A stretch of 64,000 nucleotides of DNA from Salinigranum halophilum (GCF_007004735.1 NZ_ML660182.1:248001-312000); one strand, 5' to 3'; counted from the first letter of the stretch, positions 28,314-37,944 are shown. Notes: generated from the letters alone by a model not told the origin. Translations and numbers: made by a program.

Positions 28314-29444
28314 ATGCCACGGCTCTCTTCCGCGGACCGTGACCGACTCCGTGCCGCGTTCGACCGACAACTCGACGTCGGCCTCCACGACGGAGCCCAG
28401 TTGGCCGTCTACGTCGACGGGGAACTCGCCGTCGACTTCGCCGGCGGGACCGACGGTCGCGGCGGCGAGACCACTGCGGACACGCGCCACCTCGTCTTCT
28501 CGTGCACGAAACCGTACGCGGGCGTGGGCCTCCACCAGCTCGTCGAGGCGGGCGAACTCGCTTACGACGACCCCGTCGTCGACCACTGGCCCGACTTCGC
28601 CGACGAGGGGAGCGAGAAGGCCGAAATCACCGTCCGACAGGTGCTGAGTCACACTGCGGGCATCCCCGCGAGTGACCTCGACACCCAGCCCGAACTGTGG
28701 GGTGACTGGGACGCCGTGGTGGAGGCGATGGAGGCCGTCGAGCCGCAGTTCCCTCCGGGTGAGCAACCGGCGTACCACACGTTCAACTACGGCTGGCTGG
28801 TGGGCGAACTCATCAGGCGAGTGAGCGGCCAACCCGTCGAGGAGTACGTCGCAGAACACGTGTTCGACCCGCTGGGGATGGACCGGACGTCCATCGGTCT
28901 GCGTGCCGACGAGGAGGACGACGTCGCTGCCCTCTCGGGCTTCGAGGTGTTCGACCGGTGTCGCGACCCCGGTGAGGGGCTCGGTATCCCGGCGTCGGAG
29001 TCGGCGGCCGCGTTCAACGACGAGGCGGTCCACCGCGCCGTGATGCCGGCCGCGAACGGTATCGGGACCGCCCGCGACATGGCGCGCTTTTACGCCTGTG
29101 TCGCGAACGGGGGCGAACTGGACGGGACGCGACTCCTCTCCGAGGAGACGGTCGAAGAGGCGACCCGGACACACGCCGAGACCGACAGCGACGGGACCCT
29201 GTCGCGGCCGGCGCGGTACGCGCTCGGCTTCTGGACCGGCGGCCTCGCGAACGACATGTTCGGGTCGGTCAGCCACGAGCGGATGGTCGGTCACGCCGGC
29301 CTCGGGAGCATCTTCGGGTGGGCGGACCTCGACGCGAACGTGGGGTTCGCCTACGTCACGAACGGTATCCGCGAGGAGTCGTGGGAGCACGCGGCGCGCG
29401 TGGCGGAGCTGTCAGACGCGGTGCGGCTGTTGCTCCGGCGCTGA
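28314..29444 (+). CDS. Serine beta-lactamase-like hydrolase (class C/esterase type)
   Basis: A 376-aa soluble protein of the beta-lactamase/penicillin-binding superfamily. The nucleophile motif is SCTK at 63-66, a Tyr motif lies in TFNYGWLVGE, and VGHAGLGS corresponds to the third (KTG-like) box. Haloarchaea lack peptidoglycan, so it is more likely an esterase or D-amino-acid amidase than an antibiotic resistance enzyme. There is no signal peptide. Confidence 0.82.
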   Translation: MPRLSSADRDRLRAAFDRQLDVGLHDGAQLAVYVDGELAVDFAGGTDGRGGETTADTRHLVFSCTKPYAGVGLHQLVEAGELAYDDPVVDHWPDFADEGSEKAEITVRQVLSHTAGIPASDLDTQPELWGDWDAVVEAMEAVEPQFPPGEQPAYHTFNYGWLVGELIRRVSGQPVEEYVAEHVFDPLGMDRTSIGLRADEEDDVAALSGFEVFDRCRDPGEGLGIPASESAAAFNDEAVHRAVMPAANGIGTARDMARFYACVANGGELDGTRLLSEETVEEATRTHAETDSDGTLSRPARYALGFWTGGLANDMFGSVSHERMVGHAGLGSIFGWADLDANVGFAYVTNGIREESWEHAARVAELSDAVRLLLRR

Positions 29445-29451
29445 GCCCGAC

Positions 29452-30594
29452 CTACGCCTCGTCCGCGTCTTCGTCCTCGGCGTCGGCGTCGCTGCCGTCG
29501 TTCGCGTTCGCGTCCGCAGTCGCTGCGCCGACGAGCGAATCGACGTCGGTGTGTTCGAACAGGAGGGTGCGCATCTGTTCGACCGTCTCCGTGTCGCGGG
29601 TCCGTCCGCTGTGGACGACGTCTTCACACCGTTCGACGACCGAGAGGGTGTCGCCGCTGACCATGAGGACGGGGACGCCCTTCTGTTCGGCCTTGCCGAT
29701 GACCGCACCCGGCGGGCGGTGCGCCCCGGTGAGGAGCAGACACTTCACGCCCGGTGCCTCCAGCGCGGCCGTGTGTATTTCCGCGCGGTCACCGCCGGTG
29801 ATGACCGCGGCGTCCTTCGTCCGCCGGAAGTACCGCAGCGCCTCGTCGCCGCCCATCGCCCCGACGAGGAAGCGCTCGACGAACGCGCCGGTCGGCGCGT
29901 CGTTGACGATCTCGGCCCCGAGTTCGGAGGCGAGGTCGGCGACGGTGACGCCGGCCAGTTCCTGCACGCGCGGGACGAGGCCGACGACCGGGACGCCGCG
30001 CGATTCGAGGAACGGGACGACGTCGTTCTCGAGTTCGTCGTACGCGGAGTCGGAGACGCGGTTGAACAGGACGCCAGCCAGCCGGTCACCGATGTCGGAC
30101 GTGGCCGCGAGGACGTCGTCGAGATCGCCCGGGTCCGCGTAGTCGGCGACGAGAAGCACTCGTGCGTCGAGGAGGTCGGCGACCTGCGGGTCGGTGAGGT
30201 CGACGATGCCCCCGGTGGTGTGGTGGCCGCCACCCTCGACGAGCATAAGGTCTCGCCCCTCGGCGAGCGCGTCGAACTGTTCGCGGACGTTGTCGGCGAG
30301 CGCGCCGGGCTCTTCGTGGCCGCGGATAGCGCCCTGGACGAACGTCGGCGAGTAGACGATGGGCTCCATCTGGTGCATCTCCGAGTCGAGGTCGAGCAGG
30401 TCGCGCGCGAGCATCGGGTCGCGGTCGAGCGTCTTGCCGACGTTCGACTGCAGGCGCGTCCCTTTCGGCTTCATGTAGCCGACGTCGCGGCCACGCTCTT
30501 TCGCCAGGAGGCCGAGCGCGAGGGTGATGGCCGTCTTGCCTGTGCTCTCTCCGGTCGAGGTGACGAGTAGTGTCTGGGTCTGGGGTTCAGTCAT
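29452..30594 (-). CDS. P-loop (CobB/BioD-like) plus DRTGG-domain protein, Pta N-terminal type
   Basis: A 380-aa protein. Residues 1-215 form a P-loop domain of the dethiobiotin synthase/CobB family, with GESTGKT at 15-21. Residues 220-335 form a DRTGG-type domain like the regulatory part of long bacterial phosphotransacetylases. The catalytic phosphotransacetylase domain is absent. The ATG (30592-30594) overlaps the stop of the ADP-forming acyl-CoA synthetase by ATGA. Coupling to that enzyme suggests a regulatory or accessory role in acetyl-CoA/acetate conversion, which is inference. The last 30 residues are an acidic tail. Confidence 0.82.
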   Translation of the reverse strand: MTEPQTQTLLVTSTGESTGKTAITLALGLLAKERGRDVGYMKPKGTRLQSNVGKTLDRDPMLARDLLDLDSEMHQMEPIVYSPTFVQGAIRGHEEPGALADNVREQFDALAEGRDLMLVEGGGHHTTGGIVDLTDPQVADLLDARVLLVADYADPGDLDDVLAATSDIGDRLAGVLFNRVSDSAYDELENDVVPFLESRGVPVVGLVPRVQELAGVTVADLASELGAEIVNDAPTGAFVERFLVGAMGGDEALRYFRRTKDAAVITGGDRAEIHTAALEAPGVKCLLLTGAHRPPGAVIGKAEQKGVPVLMVSGDTLSVVERCEDVVHSGRTRDTETVEQMRTLLFEHTDVDSLVGAATADANANDGSDADAEDEDADEA

Positions 30595-32744
30595 TGGTCT
30601 GGCTCCGTGAGGGGCTTGTCGGTCTCCGATTCGGTCGGTTCGGCGGGCCGCTCCAGTTCGTCGAGGTCGACGGTGAGCCGAACGTCCACGGCCTGTGCGC
30701 CGTCGGGCATCGCCACGAGCGGGTTGATGTCGAGTTCGAGGATGGCGGGGAAGTCGGTCACGAGTTGTGAGAGGCGCTGTATCGTCTCGGCGACGGTGTC
30801 GACGTCGACGGGGTCGCGCCCGCGTGCACCCCTGAGGAGCGGTGCCGCGTCGATTTCGCCGGTCATCTCGGCCGCTTCGGTCTCGGTGACGGGTGCGACG
30901 CGGAACGTCGTGTCCTCCAGTACCTCGACGAAGATGCCGCCGAGGCCGAACATCATGAGCGGGCCGAACTGCGGGTCGCGGTTCATGCCCACGATGGTCT
31001 CCACGCCGGAATCGAGGTCGACCATCTCCTGGACCTGGACGCCGAGTATCTCGGCGTCGGGCTGGTAGTTCCGCGCCCGCGTGATGAGGTCCTCGTAGGC
31101 GTCGTACACCTCCTCGTTCGGGACGCCGACGCGGACGCCGCCGATGTCGGACTTGTGGAGGATGTCGGGTGAGACGATCTTCATCACGACGTCGCCCTCG
31201 ATGGGCTGTGCGAGGTCGAGCGCCTCGGTCGGGTCCGTCGCGATGCCGCCCTCCGGTGTCGGAATCCCGTAGGCGTCGAGGAGGTCCATCGCCTCGACAC
31301 CCAGCCTGGGCTCGTCGCGCTCGGCGGCGCGGCCGAGAATCTCGCGGGCGGCCTCGCGGTCGACGTCGAACGTCGTCGGGGTGTCGTACTCCCGCGTGGA
31401 GAGCTCCTTGAACCGGACGAGCGCGTCGAGACCCTCGATGGCGCGGGCGGGGTCGAAGTAGTTCGGGATGCCGGCCTCGCCCAGGACGCCGGCGGCCTCG
31501 TCGACCCGCGCACCGCCCATGAAGCAGGCGGCGACGGGCTTGTCGTGTTCTTTCTGGAGTGTCACCGTGTCGCGGGCGAGCTGCTCGTAGTCGAGGACGG
31601 CGGTGGGACACGAGAGGACGAGCGCGCAGCCGACGTTCTCGTCGGCGAGGGCGACGTCGAGCGCCTCCGCGAACCGCTCGTTGTCCGCGTCGCCGACGAT
31701 GTCGACGGGGTTGTAGATGTTCCCCTCCTCGGGGAGGCTCTTCGAGAAGGCGTCGAGCGTCTCCTCGGAGAAGGACGCCATCCCGAGTCGGGAGTCGCCG
31801 ACGGCGTCGGTCGACATGACGCCGGGGCCGCCGGCGTTCGTGATGATGGCCACGTTGTCGTTATCGGGGAGTGGCTGTGACTCGAGGACGCGCGCGGCGT
31901 CGAACAGTTCCTGGACCGAGTCGGCGCGGATGACGCCCGCCTGGTCGAGGCCGGTCTCGTACGCCTGCTCGCTGCCGGCGAGCGTCCCGGTGTGTGAGGA
32001 GGCGGCCTGTGCGCCCGCGTCGGTCCGCCCGGACTTGACGAGGACGACCGGCGTGTCCTTCGTCACCTCGCGGGCGGTGTCGATGAACTGCCGCCCCTCC
32101 TCGATGCCTTCGAGGTAGCCGATGATGACGTCGGTCTCGGGGTCGTCACCCCACTCGTTCACGAAGTCGGCCTCGTCGAGGACGGCCTTGTTCCCCAGTG
32201 AGACGACGTCTTTGAAGCCGATTCCCTGGTCGTTGGCCCAGTCGAGGACCGCCGTGATGAACGCCCCCGACTGAGACATGAACGACATGTTCCCCGCGAG
32301 GGCGTTGTCCGGGCCGAACGTCGCGTTCATCCCTCGCCGCGTCGAGAGGACGCCGAGGGAGTTCGGCCCGACGAGGTTCAGTTCGTACTCCTCGGCGACG
32401 GCGCGCAACTCTTCTTCGCGCGCTGCCCCGTCGCTGCCGGTCTCACCGAAGCCGGCGGTGATGACGACGACGTTGTCGATGCCGTTCTCGCCCGCCTCGC
32501 GGACGACCTCGACGGCGACAGAGGGCGGGACGACGACCACGGCGAGGTCGGCGTCGGCCTCCGCGAGCGACGAGACGCAGGGGCGGCCGAGCACCTCCTC
32601 GCGCTTCGGGTTCACGGGAACCACCGTGCCTTCGAAATCGGCGAGGAGGTTCTCCGTGATGGCGCGGCCGACCGACCCCTCGCGGTCTGTGGCGCCGACC
32701 ACGGCGACACGCTCTGGGGCAAACAGTGCAGCTAGCTCTCCCAT
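30591..32744 (-). CDS. acd: Acetate/acyl-CoA ligase, ADP-forming, fused alpha-beta
   Basis: This 717-aa cytoplasmic enzyme makes ATP from acetyl-CoA (or another acyl-CoA), ADP and phosphate, releasing the acid. Order: CoA-binding domain (VAVVGATDREGSVG), succinyl-CoA ligase-like domain with the phospho-His in SSHTGTLAGS, flavodoxin-like domain, and an ATP-grasp domain with ILHKSDIGGVRVGV. Alpha and beta subunits are fused, as in Halobacteria. The start MGELAALF was chosen because a TATA box (GTTTTAATTC on the minus strand) lies about 28 bases upstream. It is first in an operon with the P-loop/DRTGG gene. Confidence 0.92.
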   Translation of the reverse strand: MGELAALFAPERVAVVGATDREGSVGRAITENLLADFEGTVVPVNPKREEVLGRPCVSSLAEADADLAVVVVPPSVAVEVVREAGENGIDNVVVITAGFGETGSDGAAREEELRAVAEEYELNLVGPNSLGVLSTRRGMNATFGPDNALAGNMSFMSQSGAFITAVLDWANDQGIGFKDVVSLGNKAVLDEADFVNEWGDDPETDVIIGYLEGIEEGRQFIDTAREVTKDTPVVLVKSGRTDAGAQAASSHTGTLAGSEQAYETGLDQAGVIRADSVQELFDAARVLESQPLPDNDNVAIITNAGGPGVMSTDAVGDSRLGMASFSEETLDAFSKSLPEEGNIYNPVDIVGDADNERFAEALDVALADENVGCALVLSCPTAVLDYEQLARDTVTLQKEHDKPVAACFMGGARVDEAAGVLGEAGIPNYFDPARAIEGLDALVRFKELSTREYDTPTTFDVDREAAREILGRAAERDEPRLGVEAMDLLDAYGIPTPEGGIATDPTEALDLAQPIEGDVVMKIVSPDILHKSDIGGVRVGVPNEEVYDAYEDLITRARNYQPDAEILGVQVQEMVDLDSGVETIVGMNRDPQFGPLMMFGLGGIFVEVLEDTTFRVAPVTETEAAEMTGEIDAAPLLRGARGRDPVDVDTVAETIQRLSQLVTDFPAILELDINPLVAMPDGAQAVDVRLTVDLDELERPAEPTESETDKPLTEPDQ

Positions 32745-32814
32745 CCTCTGGCCGTTCACTCGCGACGGAATTAAAACCGCCGAGTCTTCTCGCGCCGTGA
32801 GAGCCGTCCGCAGG

Positions 32815-33126
32815 TCACACGAGGTCGTCGGGGTCGTTCGCCGCGCGGACGCGCTGTGCTTCGGCGGCGTAGCGCTCGCGCGTCTCCCGGTCCTCGACGC
32901 GACCCAGTGTGCCGGGCGACACCTCGACGGCGGCCGTGGTGTCGCGGTGGTCGGAGAAACTCACCAGCGCCCGTTCTTTACGGTAGTACCGCGTCCCGTC
33001 GGGCGTCGCGTACACGAGGATGATGATGTTCTGTTCGTCGTCCGAGTACGTCCGCTCGACGAGCCACACGCGAACGGGCTCGGCAGGGTCTGTCGCCTCT
33101 GACTCGGGGGTCATCCCTGTGTCCAT
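32815..33126 (-). CDS. Hypothetical protein
   Basis: A 103-aa acidic soluble protein with a beta-rich core (VRVWLVERTYSDDEQNIIILVYATPDGTRYY in parts) and a charged C-terminal helix (REDRETRERYAAEAQRV-like). No known motif. The start MDTGMTPES was chosen; a longer frame upstream runs into the Tat lipoprotein gene and looks like a shadow. Confidence 0.6.
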   Translation of the reverse strand: MDTGMTPESEATDPAEPVRVWLVERTYSDDEQNIIILVYATPDGTRYYRKERALVSFSDHRDTTAAVEVSPGTLGRVEDRETRERYAAEAQRVRAANDPDDLV

Positions 33127-33166
33127 ACACTCCGTTCCCCCGCGACGCGCAAAAGTTCCGGCGTGG

Positions 33167-34474
33167 CTACCACTGTGTGAGAACCGACTCGACCTCGCCC
33201 GCGCGGGAGGCTGCGACCCGGGCCGCGTGGTAGTCGACCCACGCCTCCGTGTACGCGCGGGCTGGGTCGACGTCGTCGTGTCGGTCGAAGTACCGCAGGG
33301 TGAGGTCACCGTTCTCGACCGCTTCGCGTGCGTGCCGGAGATGGTCGCGGACGAGCGGTGATGGATTCGAGTCGAGTCGTTCCCGGAGCGCCTCCCGTGC
33401 TGTGCGCTTCTCTTCGAACACGCTGTCGGCGTCGGGTGGGGACTCGGGGTCGAGCGTCTCCAGCGCGTCGACGAACGCGTGGATATGGACGAAGCCTTCG
33501 GCGACTTTCGCCGCGCCGAACGCCGGGAACTCCGTCGTCCGATACGCTCCCTCGTTCACCCCGTTGCGTCCGCGCATTCCGCGGGTCCAGATGCCGTCGG
33601 CGAAGGCGGCCGGGTACTCCTCGTGTTCCTCCTCGAACGTCTCGAAGCGCTCGACGAGCGGGTCGAGGTCGGAGACGAGTGTCTCGACGTTACGGGTGAG
33701 CTGCTCGCCGAAGGGTCTGCGCTCTCCGTCCGGCGAGCCGTCTCCGAGCGGCTGTTTGCGGGCGACCGCCCGGTACTGCCGGACGTCGAGGAGTCGCGCC
33801 TGGGCCGTCGCGTGCTGGCCGGCGAGCGAGGCTTTGCCCTCGGGCGTCGAGCGGTCCGCCCCCGACCGCACCTCGCCACCGGGGACGACGGCGTCGGCGT
33901 CGCGCTGGCCCCACCACCGCTGGTGGTCGATGCGGCGGGCGTAGGGGAGATACCGCCCCGGGTCGGCGCAGGCGTGGTCGACGGTGAGTGACTCGAACGC
34001 CGCGAGCGTCTCGTCCGCCTCGCGATAGAGCGCGTCGACGTCGAACGACCCCTCGAGCGCCACGGCGTACGCGAGTGCGCCGACGGCGTCGTCGACGCGC
34101 CACAGCGCCTCCTCGACGGTGTCGGAGGTCCGCGGTCTCGAATCGAGGTCGTCGAGAAAGGCGCGGGCCTCCTCGACGTCGTCGCGGGTGTACGCGGGGA
34201 AGTCCGGCAAACTGTCGGGGTCGATGTCTTCCCATCGCTTCTCGGCCGCCGGCACGGCCTCGGCGAGTCGCGCCCGGTAGGCGTCGACGTGGCTCTCCAG
34301 CACGGGCACGGTCGGCTCGACAGGCGGGACGGGAATCGTGCGGGTTCGTGCCCGGACCACGACGGGTGGGAGTGGGCCATTGGGAACGGACGCACAGCCG
34401 CTCAGGCCGGCGAGCGCCGCCGTCGTCAGTGCGAGAAAGCCGCGCCTGGAGGGGAGAGGCGAGCGGTGGGACAC
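33167..34474 (-). CDS. Predicted Tat-exported lipoprotein, unknown function
   Basis: A 435-aa protein with a twin-arginine signal and lipobox, SRRGFLALTTAALAGLSGC, so Cys27 is probably lipid-anchored on the outside of the membrane. The mature part is helical and rich in Asp/Glu/Arg with repeated His/Trp positions (DHQRWWGQRDAD). No enzyme motif was recognised. Haloarchaea commonly export folded lipoproteins through Tat. Confidence 0.75.
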   Translation of the reverse strand: MSHRSPLPSRRGFLALTTAALAGLSGCASVPNGPLPPVVVRARTRTIPVPPVEPTVPVLESHVDAYRARLAEAVPAAEKRWEDIDPDSLPDFPAYTRDDVEEARAFLDDLDSRPRTSDTVEEALWRVDDAVGALAYAVALEGSFDVDALYREADETLAAFESLTVDHACADPGRYLPYARRIDHQRWWGQRDADAVVPGGEVRSGADRSTPEGKASLAGQHATAQARLLDVRQYRAVARKQPLGDGSPDGERRPFGEQLTRNVETLVSDLDPLVERFETFEEEHEEYPAAFADGIWTRGMRGRNGVNEGAYRTTEFPAFGAAKVAEGFVHIHAFVDALETLDPESPPDADSVFEEKRTAREALRERLDSNPSPLVRDHLRHAREAVENGDLTLRYFDRHDDVDPARAYTEAWVDYHAARVAASRAGEVESVLTQW

Positions 34475-34522
34475 GACAGGCGCTTGTAGAAGCGAGGAAA
34501 TGTGTGTTCTGGTCGTCGCCGG

Positions 34523-34999
34523 TCAGTCGGTCACCTCGACGACCCGCGCGTCGGCGAGCGCTCGAATCTCGTCGGGGGCCATCGGGAAGACGGCCTCGGG
34601 CGTGCCCGCCGCAGCCCACACCGTCTCGTGAGTGAGGAGGGTCTCGTCGAACAGGACTGGGACGGCCGTCGCATGACAGAAGGGCGGGACGCCGCCGATA
34701 GACCACCCGAGCGTGTCGGCGATTCGGCCCGGGTCGGCCATCGTCACCTCGTCCGCGCCGACCCCGAGGTGGTCGGCGAGGCGGGCCTCGCTCACCCGGT
34801 TCGCTCCGCTGGTGACGACGACGACGAGCTCCCCGTCCGTAGCGAACGCGAGGCTGCTGGCTATCTGCGCCACGTCACAGCCGACGGCGTCGGCGGCGTC
34901 GGCGGCGGTCTTCGTCCCCTCGGGGAACTCCTCGACCGCGAGGTCGACGCCGTATCGCTCTCTCGCCTGTGCCGTGAACTCCGTCGCGCGTGGGTGCAT
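34523..34999 (-). CDS. YbaK/EbsC-family aminoacyl-tRNA deacylase
   Basis: A 158-aa protein of the YbaK/ProX editing fold. TKTAADAADAVGCDVAQIASSLAF contains the conserved Thr-Ala helix and the Ile/Lys position, and SIGGVPPFCH is the family GxxPP loop. It probably hydrolyses mischarged tRNA (Cys-tRNAPro or Ala-tRNAPro). The N-terminus MHPRATEFTAQARE fits family starts. Confidence 0.85.
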   Translation of the reverse strand: MHPRATEFTAQARERYGVDLAVEEFPEGTKTAADAADAVGCDVAQIASSLAFATDGELVVVVTSGANRVSEARLADHLGVGADEVTMADPGRIADTLGWSIGGVPPFCHATAVPVLFDETLLTHETVWAAAGTPEAVFPMAPDEIRALADARVVEVTD

Positions 35000-35196
35000 A
35001 GTCTCGAGATGGTAGAGGGGGGACAAAACTCCTGTCGACTGGACGGTCTCACCCCGTGGGTAGCTGTGTGACCCGACGCCGGTCGAGACGGCCGTCGCCA
35101 CGCGGCGCGCCAACGGGGCGGACCCGTGTGTCCACCGTGGTCGACGCGGAACCGCGAGACCGCACCTTCTTAGCCCCCCGTCTCGGAGATGAAGCC

Positions 35197-35244
35197 ATGA
35201 GACCGGTCCGCCAGCGAACGCCCTCTCGACCGCGCCATCGATGA
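35197..35244 (+). CDS. Possible 15-codon leaderless upstream reading frame
   Basis: An ATG at 35197 opens a frame of 15 codons (MRPVRQRTPSRPRHR) that ends in TGA overlapping the ATG of the next gene (ATGA). A TATA-like TTCTTAG centred about 26 bases before it would place the transcription start on this ATG. If translated, it would deliver ribosomes to the PH-domain gene by coupling. Evidence is positional only. Confidence 0.3.
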   Translation: MRPVRQRTPSRPRHR

Positions 35245-35699
35245 ACCGCCTCCACCCGCGCGTCCGACTCGTCTGGGTCGCCCGCGCCGTCGTGAGCGCG
35301 ACGGTTCTCGGCGTCGTCCTCGGCGTCGCCGCTCGAATCGTCCCGTTCGTACCCACCGACGTCGTCGCGCTCGCCGGTGTCGTGCTCCTCTTCGGGGTCG
35401 TCCACGCCGTGCTCCGGTACCGCTCGTGGCGTTACGAGATCCGCGACGACTCCATCTACCTCGAACGCGGCGTCCTCACGCGCGTCCGGACGGTCGTCCC
35501 GTTCGTCCGCATCCAGCACGTCGACTCCTCGCGCAGCCCCGTCGAGCGCGCCGTCGGCCTGGGGCGTGTCGTCGTCTACACCGCGGGGTCGCGCGGCGCG
35601 GACGTCTCCGTCCCGGGACTCACGCCGGTGGCCGCCGACGACCTGCGCGAACGACTGAAACGCCTCGCCATCCGCGCGGAGGGCGACGACGCCGTATAG
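35241..35699 (+). CDS. Bacterial-PH-domain membrane protein (YdbS-like)
   Basis: A 152-aa protein with two membrane helices (about 12-33 and 37-55), followed by a bPH2 domain (RYEIRDDSIYLERGVLTRVRTVVPFVRIQHVDSS, in parts). The pattern of a helix pair then RIQHV is the YdbS/YdbT hallmark. It is directly followed by the larger YdbT-like gene. Function in archaea is unknown; bacterial relatives have been linked to membrane homeostasis. Confidence 0.82.
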   Translation: MNRLHPRVRLVWVARAVVSATVLGVVLGVAARIVPFVPTDVVALAGVVLLFGVVHAVLRYRSWRYEIRDDSIYLERGVLTRVRTVVPFVRIQHVDSSRSPVERAVGLGRVVVYTAGSRGADVSVPGLTPVAADDLRERLKRLAIRAEGDDAV

Positions 35700-37451
35700 A
35701 TGAAGCTCTCCCCGCTCTCGGTCCCGTATCGCGTGCTCGAACGCGGCGGGAGCCTCCTCGTCGCCGCGGCGTTCATCGTCTTCTCGGGCGGATCGATGCT
35801 CGACGGGTTGGCGGGCCCGCTGACGCTGTTCGCCCTGCTCGGCGTCGGCGTCCTCCTCCTGGTCGGCTACGAGGTCGCGTACTACCAGCGGTACGAGTAC
35901 GAACTCACGGCCGACACGTTCGACATCCACTCGGGCGTGTTCGCCCGGCGCGACCGAGAGATTCCGCTTCGCCGTATCCAGAACGTCGACATCTCGCGTA
36001 ACGTCGTCCAGCGCGTCCTCGGCCTCGCCGCGGTCGACTTCGAGACCGCCGGCGGCAGCGAGACCGAAGCGTCGCTTCGGTTCGTCTCGTTCGAGGAGGC
36101 GAAACGCCTCCAGCGCGAGGTTCCGCGGCTGAAGCGCAGCACGGCCGGCGAGGAACCCGAGGAGCCGGAGCCGGCGACGGAGCTGTTCGCGCTCTCGGAC
36201 CGCGAACTCGCGCTCGTCGGCCTCCTCTCGTTCGACTTCCGGGTGCCCGGTGTGCTCGCGCTGGTGCTGTCGGGGTCGGTGCCGGTCGTCAGCTCCGTGC
36301 TCCCGAGTCGCGGTGCGCTCCCGGTCGCCGCGTTCGTCCTCCTGCTCGTCGTCGGCGTCTTTCTCTTCTCGTGGATCGCCGGTGCCGTCGCGGCCGTCGT
36401 CAACTACTACGATTTCCACCTCGTGCGCGCGGGCGACGAACTCCAGTACGAACGCGGGTTGCTCCAGCGGTACGACGGCTCGATCCCGTTCGACAAGCTC
36501 CAGACGCTCACCGTCGAGGACACGCCGCTGAAGCGCGCGTTCGGGTACGCGACGCTCCTCATCGAGACCGCGGGCTACGCACCGGGACAGTCGTCGGGTG
36601 GGGGTCGCGGGTCGGAGGCCGCCATCCCGCTGGCCGAGCGCGACCGCGTCTTCGAACTCGCGAACGCCATCGACGCCTTCGGCGACCCCGAACTCACGCG
36701 ACCGCCGAAGCGGGTCCGTCGTCGCTACGTCGTCCGCTACCTCCTCGTGGTCGGCACGCTCGTCGCCGTCCTGTTCGGCGTCGACGCTGCCCTGGCCGGT
36801 GTGGCCGGGCTCGGTCCGCTCCCGTTCCCGTGGTACCTCCCGCTGGTGTTCGTCCTCGTCATCCCGCCGGCAGCCCACCTCAAGTGGACCCACCGGGGGT
36901 ACTGGCTCGGCGAACACCACGTCGTCACGCGCAACGGCGTGTTGAAGCGACAGACGAAGGTCGTCCCGTACGACAGGATTCAGACCGTCATCGACACCCG
37001 CACGGTCTTCCAGCGGCGGTGGAACCTCGCGACGGTGACGGTCGACACGGCGGGGTCGCTCTCCATCACGGGCGGTGACGCCGCTGCCGTCGACGTCGAC
37101 GACGCCGTCGCCGACGACCTCCGTGCCGAACTCGACGAGCGACTGCGCGAGGCGCTCGCCGAACGGCGGCGGACGCGACAGTCGCGCCGCGCCCGCGCGG
37201 ACGCGCTCGGCGGCACCGCTACGGGGGCGACGGAACGCGACTCGTCGGATGGACAGGAATCGGACGACACGTCGGCGGGGTTCGTCTGGGGGGAATCGCT
37301 CGACGGCGGGTCGTCCGACAGCGAGCAGGGACCTGAGAGCGGGGACGAAGGCAAGGGAGAGGACGATGCCGGCGTGACCGGCGGCGACGGGGACGACGCG
37401 GAACCGACGCCGGGCCCGGACACGGAAGGGCCGAACCGCGACCACACCTGA
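35700..37451 (+). CDS. Membrane protein with three bacterial PH domains (YdbT-like)
   Basis: A 583-aa protein with three copies of the helix pair plus bPH2 unit. The marks are IPLRRIQNVDIS in the first, IPFDKLQTLTVED in the second and VPYDRIQTVIDTRT in the third. The last 110 residues are an acidic, low-complexity tail, unusual for bacterial YdbT. It starts immediately after the stop of the small PH-domain gene, so the two form an operon and probably a complex. Confidence 0.83.
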   Translation: MKLSPLSVPYRVLERGGSLLVAAAFIVFSGGSMLDGLAGPLTLFALLGVGVLLLVGYEVAYYQRYEYELTADTFDIHSGVFARRDREIPLRRIQNVDISRNVVQRVLGLAAVDFETAGGSETEASLRFVSFEEAKRLQREVPRLKRSTAGEEPEEPEPATELFALSDRELALVGLLSFDFRVPGVLALVLSGSVPVVSSVLPSRGALPVAAFVLLLVVGVFLFSWIAGAVAAVVNYYDFHLVRAGDELQYERGLLQRYDGSIPFDKLQTLTVEDTPLKRAFGYATLLIETAGYAPGQSSGGGRGSEAAIPLAERDRVFELANAIDAFGDPELTRPPKRVRRRYVVRYLLVVGTLVAVLFGVDAALAGVAGLGPLPFPWYLPLVFVLVIPPAAHLKWTHRGYWLGEHHVVTRNGVLKRQTKVVPYDRIQTVIDTRTVFQRRWNLATVTVDTAGSLSITGGDAAAVDVDDAVADDLRAELDERLREALAERRRTRQSRRARADALGGTATGATERDSSDGQESDDTSAGFVWGESLDGGSSDSEQGPESGDEGKGEDDAGVTGGDGDDAEPTPGPDTEGPNRDHT

Positions 37452-37500
37452 CGCGCCCCGTCGGGAGCAAAGCTATACTGTCGGGGGCCGAGATACTCCC

Positions 37501-37944
37501 GTGCGCGTTTACGAGACGACCACCGTCGACTGGGGCGACCTCGACACGGAGACGCGCGCGTCGCTCGCGTGGACCGGGATGGCGGCCTTTCAGGTCCTCG
37601 ACGGCGTCTCACCCCCGGAGGTCGACCCCATCCAGGCGTACGCGCCACACCGGGTCGACGTCGGTCGCGGCGGGAGCCAGGAACTCGTGCTCGTCTACAC
37701 GGAGCGACGACCGTCGTCGTTTCCGCACTCCTCGGGCGTGACCGTCGCGGACCTCGACACCGTCGTCGAGGACGCCCTCCGGGAGGACGAGACGCGGGTT
37801 CTCAGACGGCTCCGCGACGACGAGGCGTTCCGAGCGCTCCTGCGTCGGCACCTCTCCGCCGAGGCCCGCACGTCGCTGGTCGAGGAGTACGGTCAGGACC
37901 CGGACGCGGCGGGCTACGTCCAGCGGTTGCTCGACACTACCTAA
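37501..37944 (+). CDS. Hypothetical protein
   Basis: A 147-aa soluble protein starting at GTG 37501, with a TATA-like CTATACTG about 27 bases before. It has a beta-rich first half and a helical second half with charged repeats (LRRLRDDEAFRALLRRHL). No known motif. Confidence 0.55.
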   Translation: MRVYETTTVDWGDLDTETRASLAWTGMAAFQVLDGVSPPEVDPIQAYAPHRVDVGRGGSQELVLVYTERRPSSFPHSSGVTVADLDTVVEDALREDETRVLRRLRDDEAFRALLRRHLSAEARTSLVEEYGQDPDAAGYVQRLLDTT

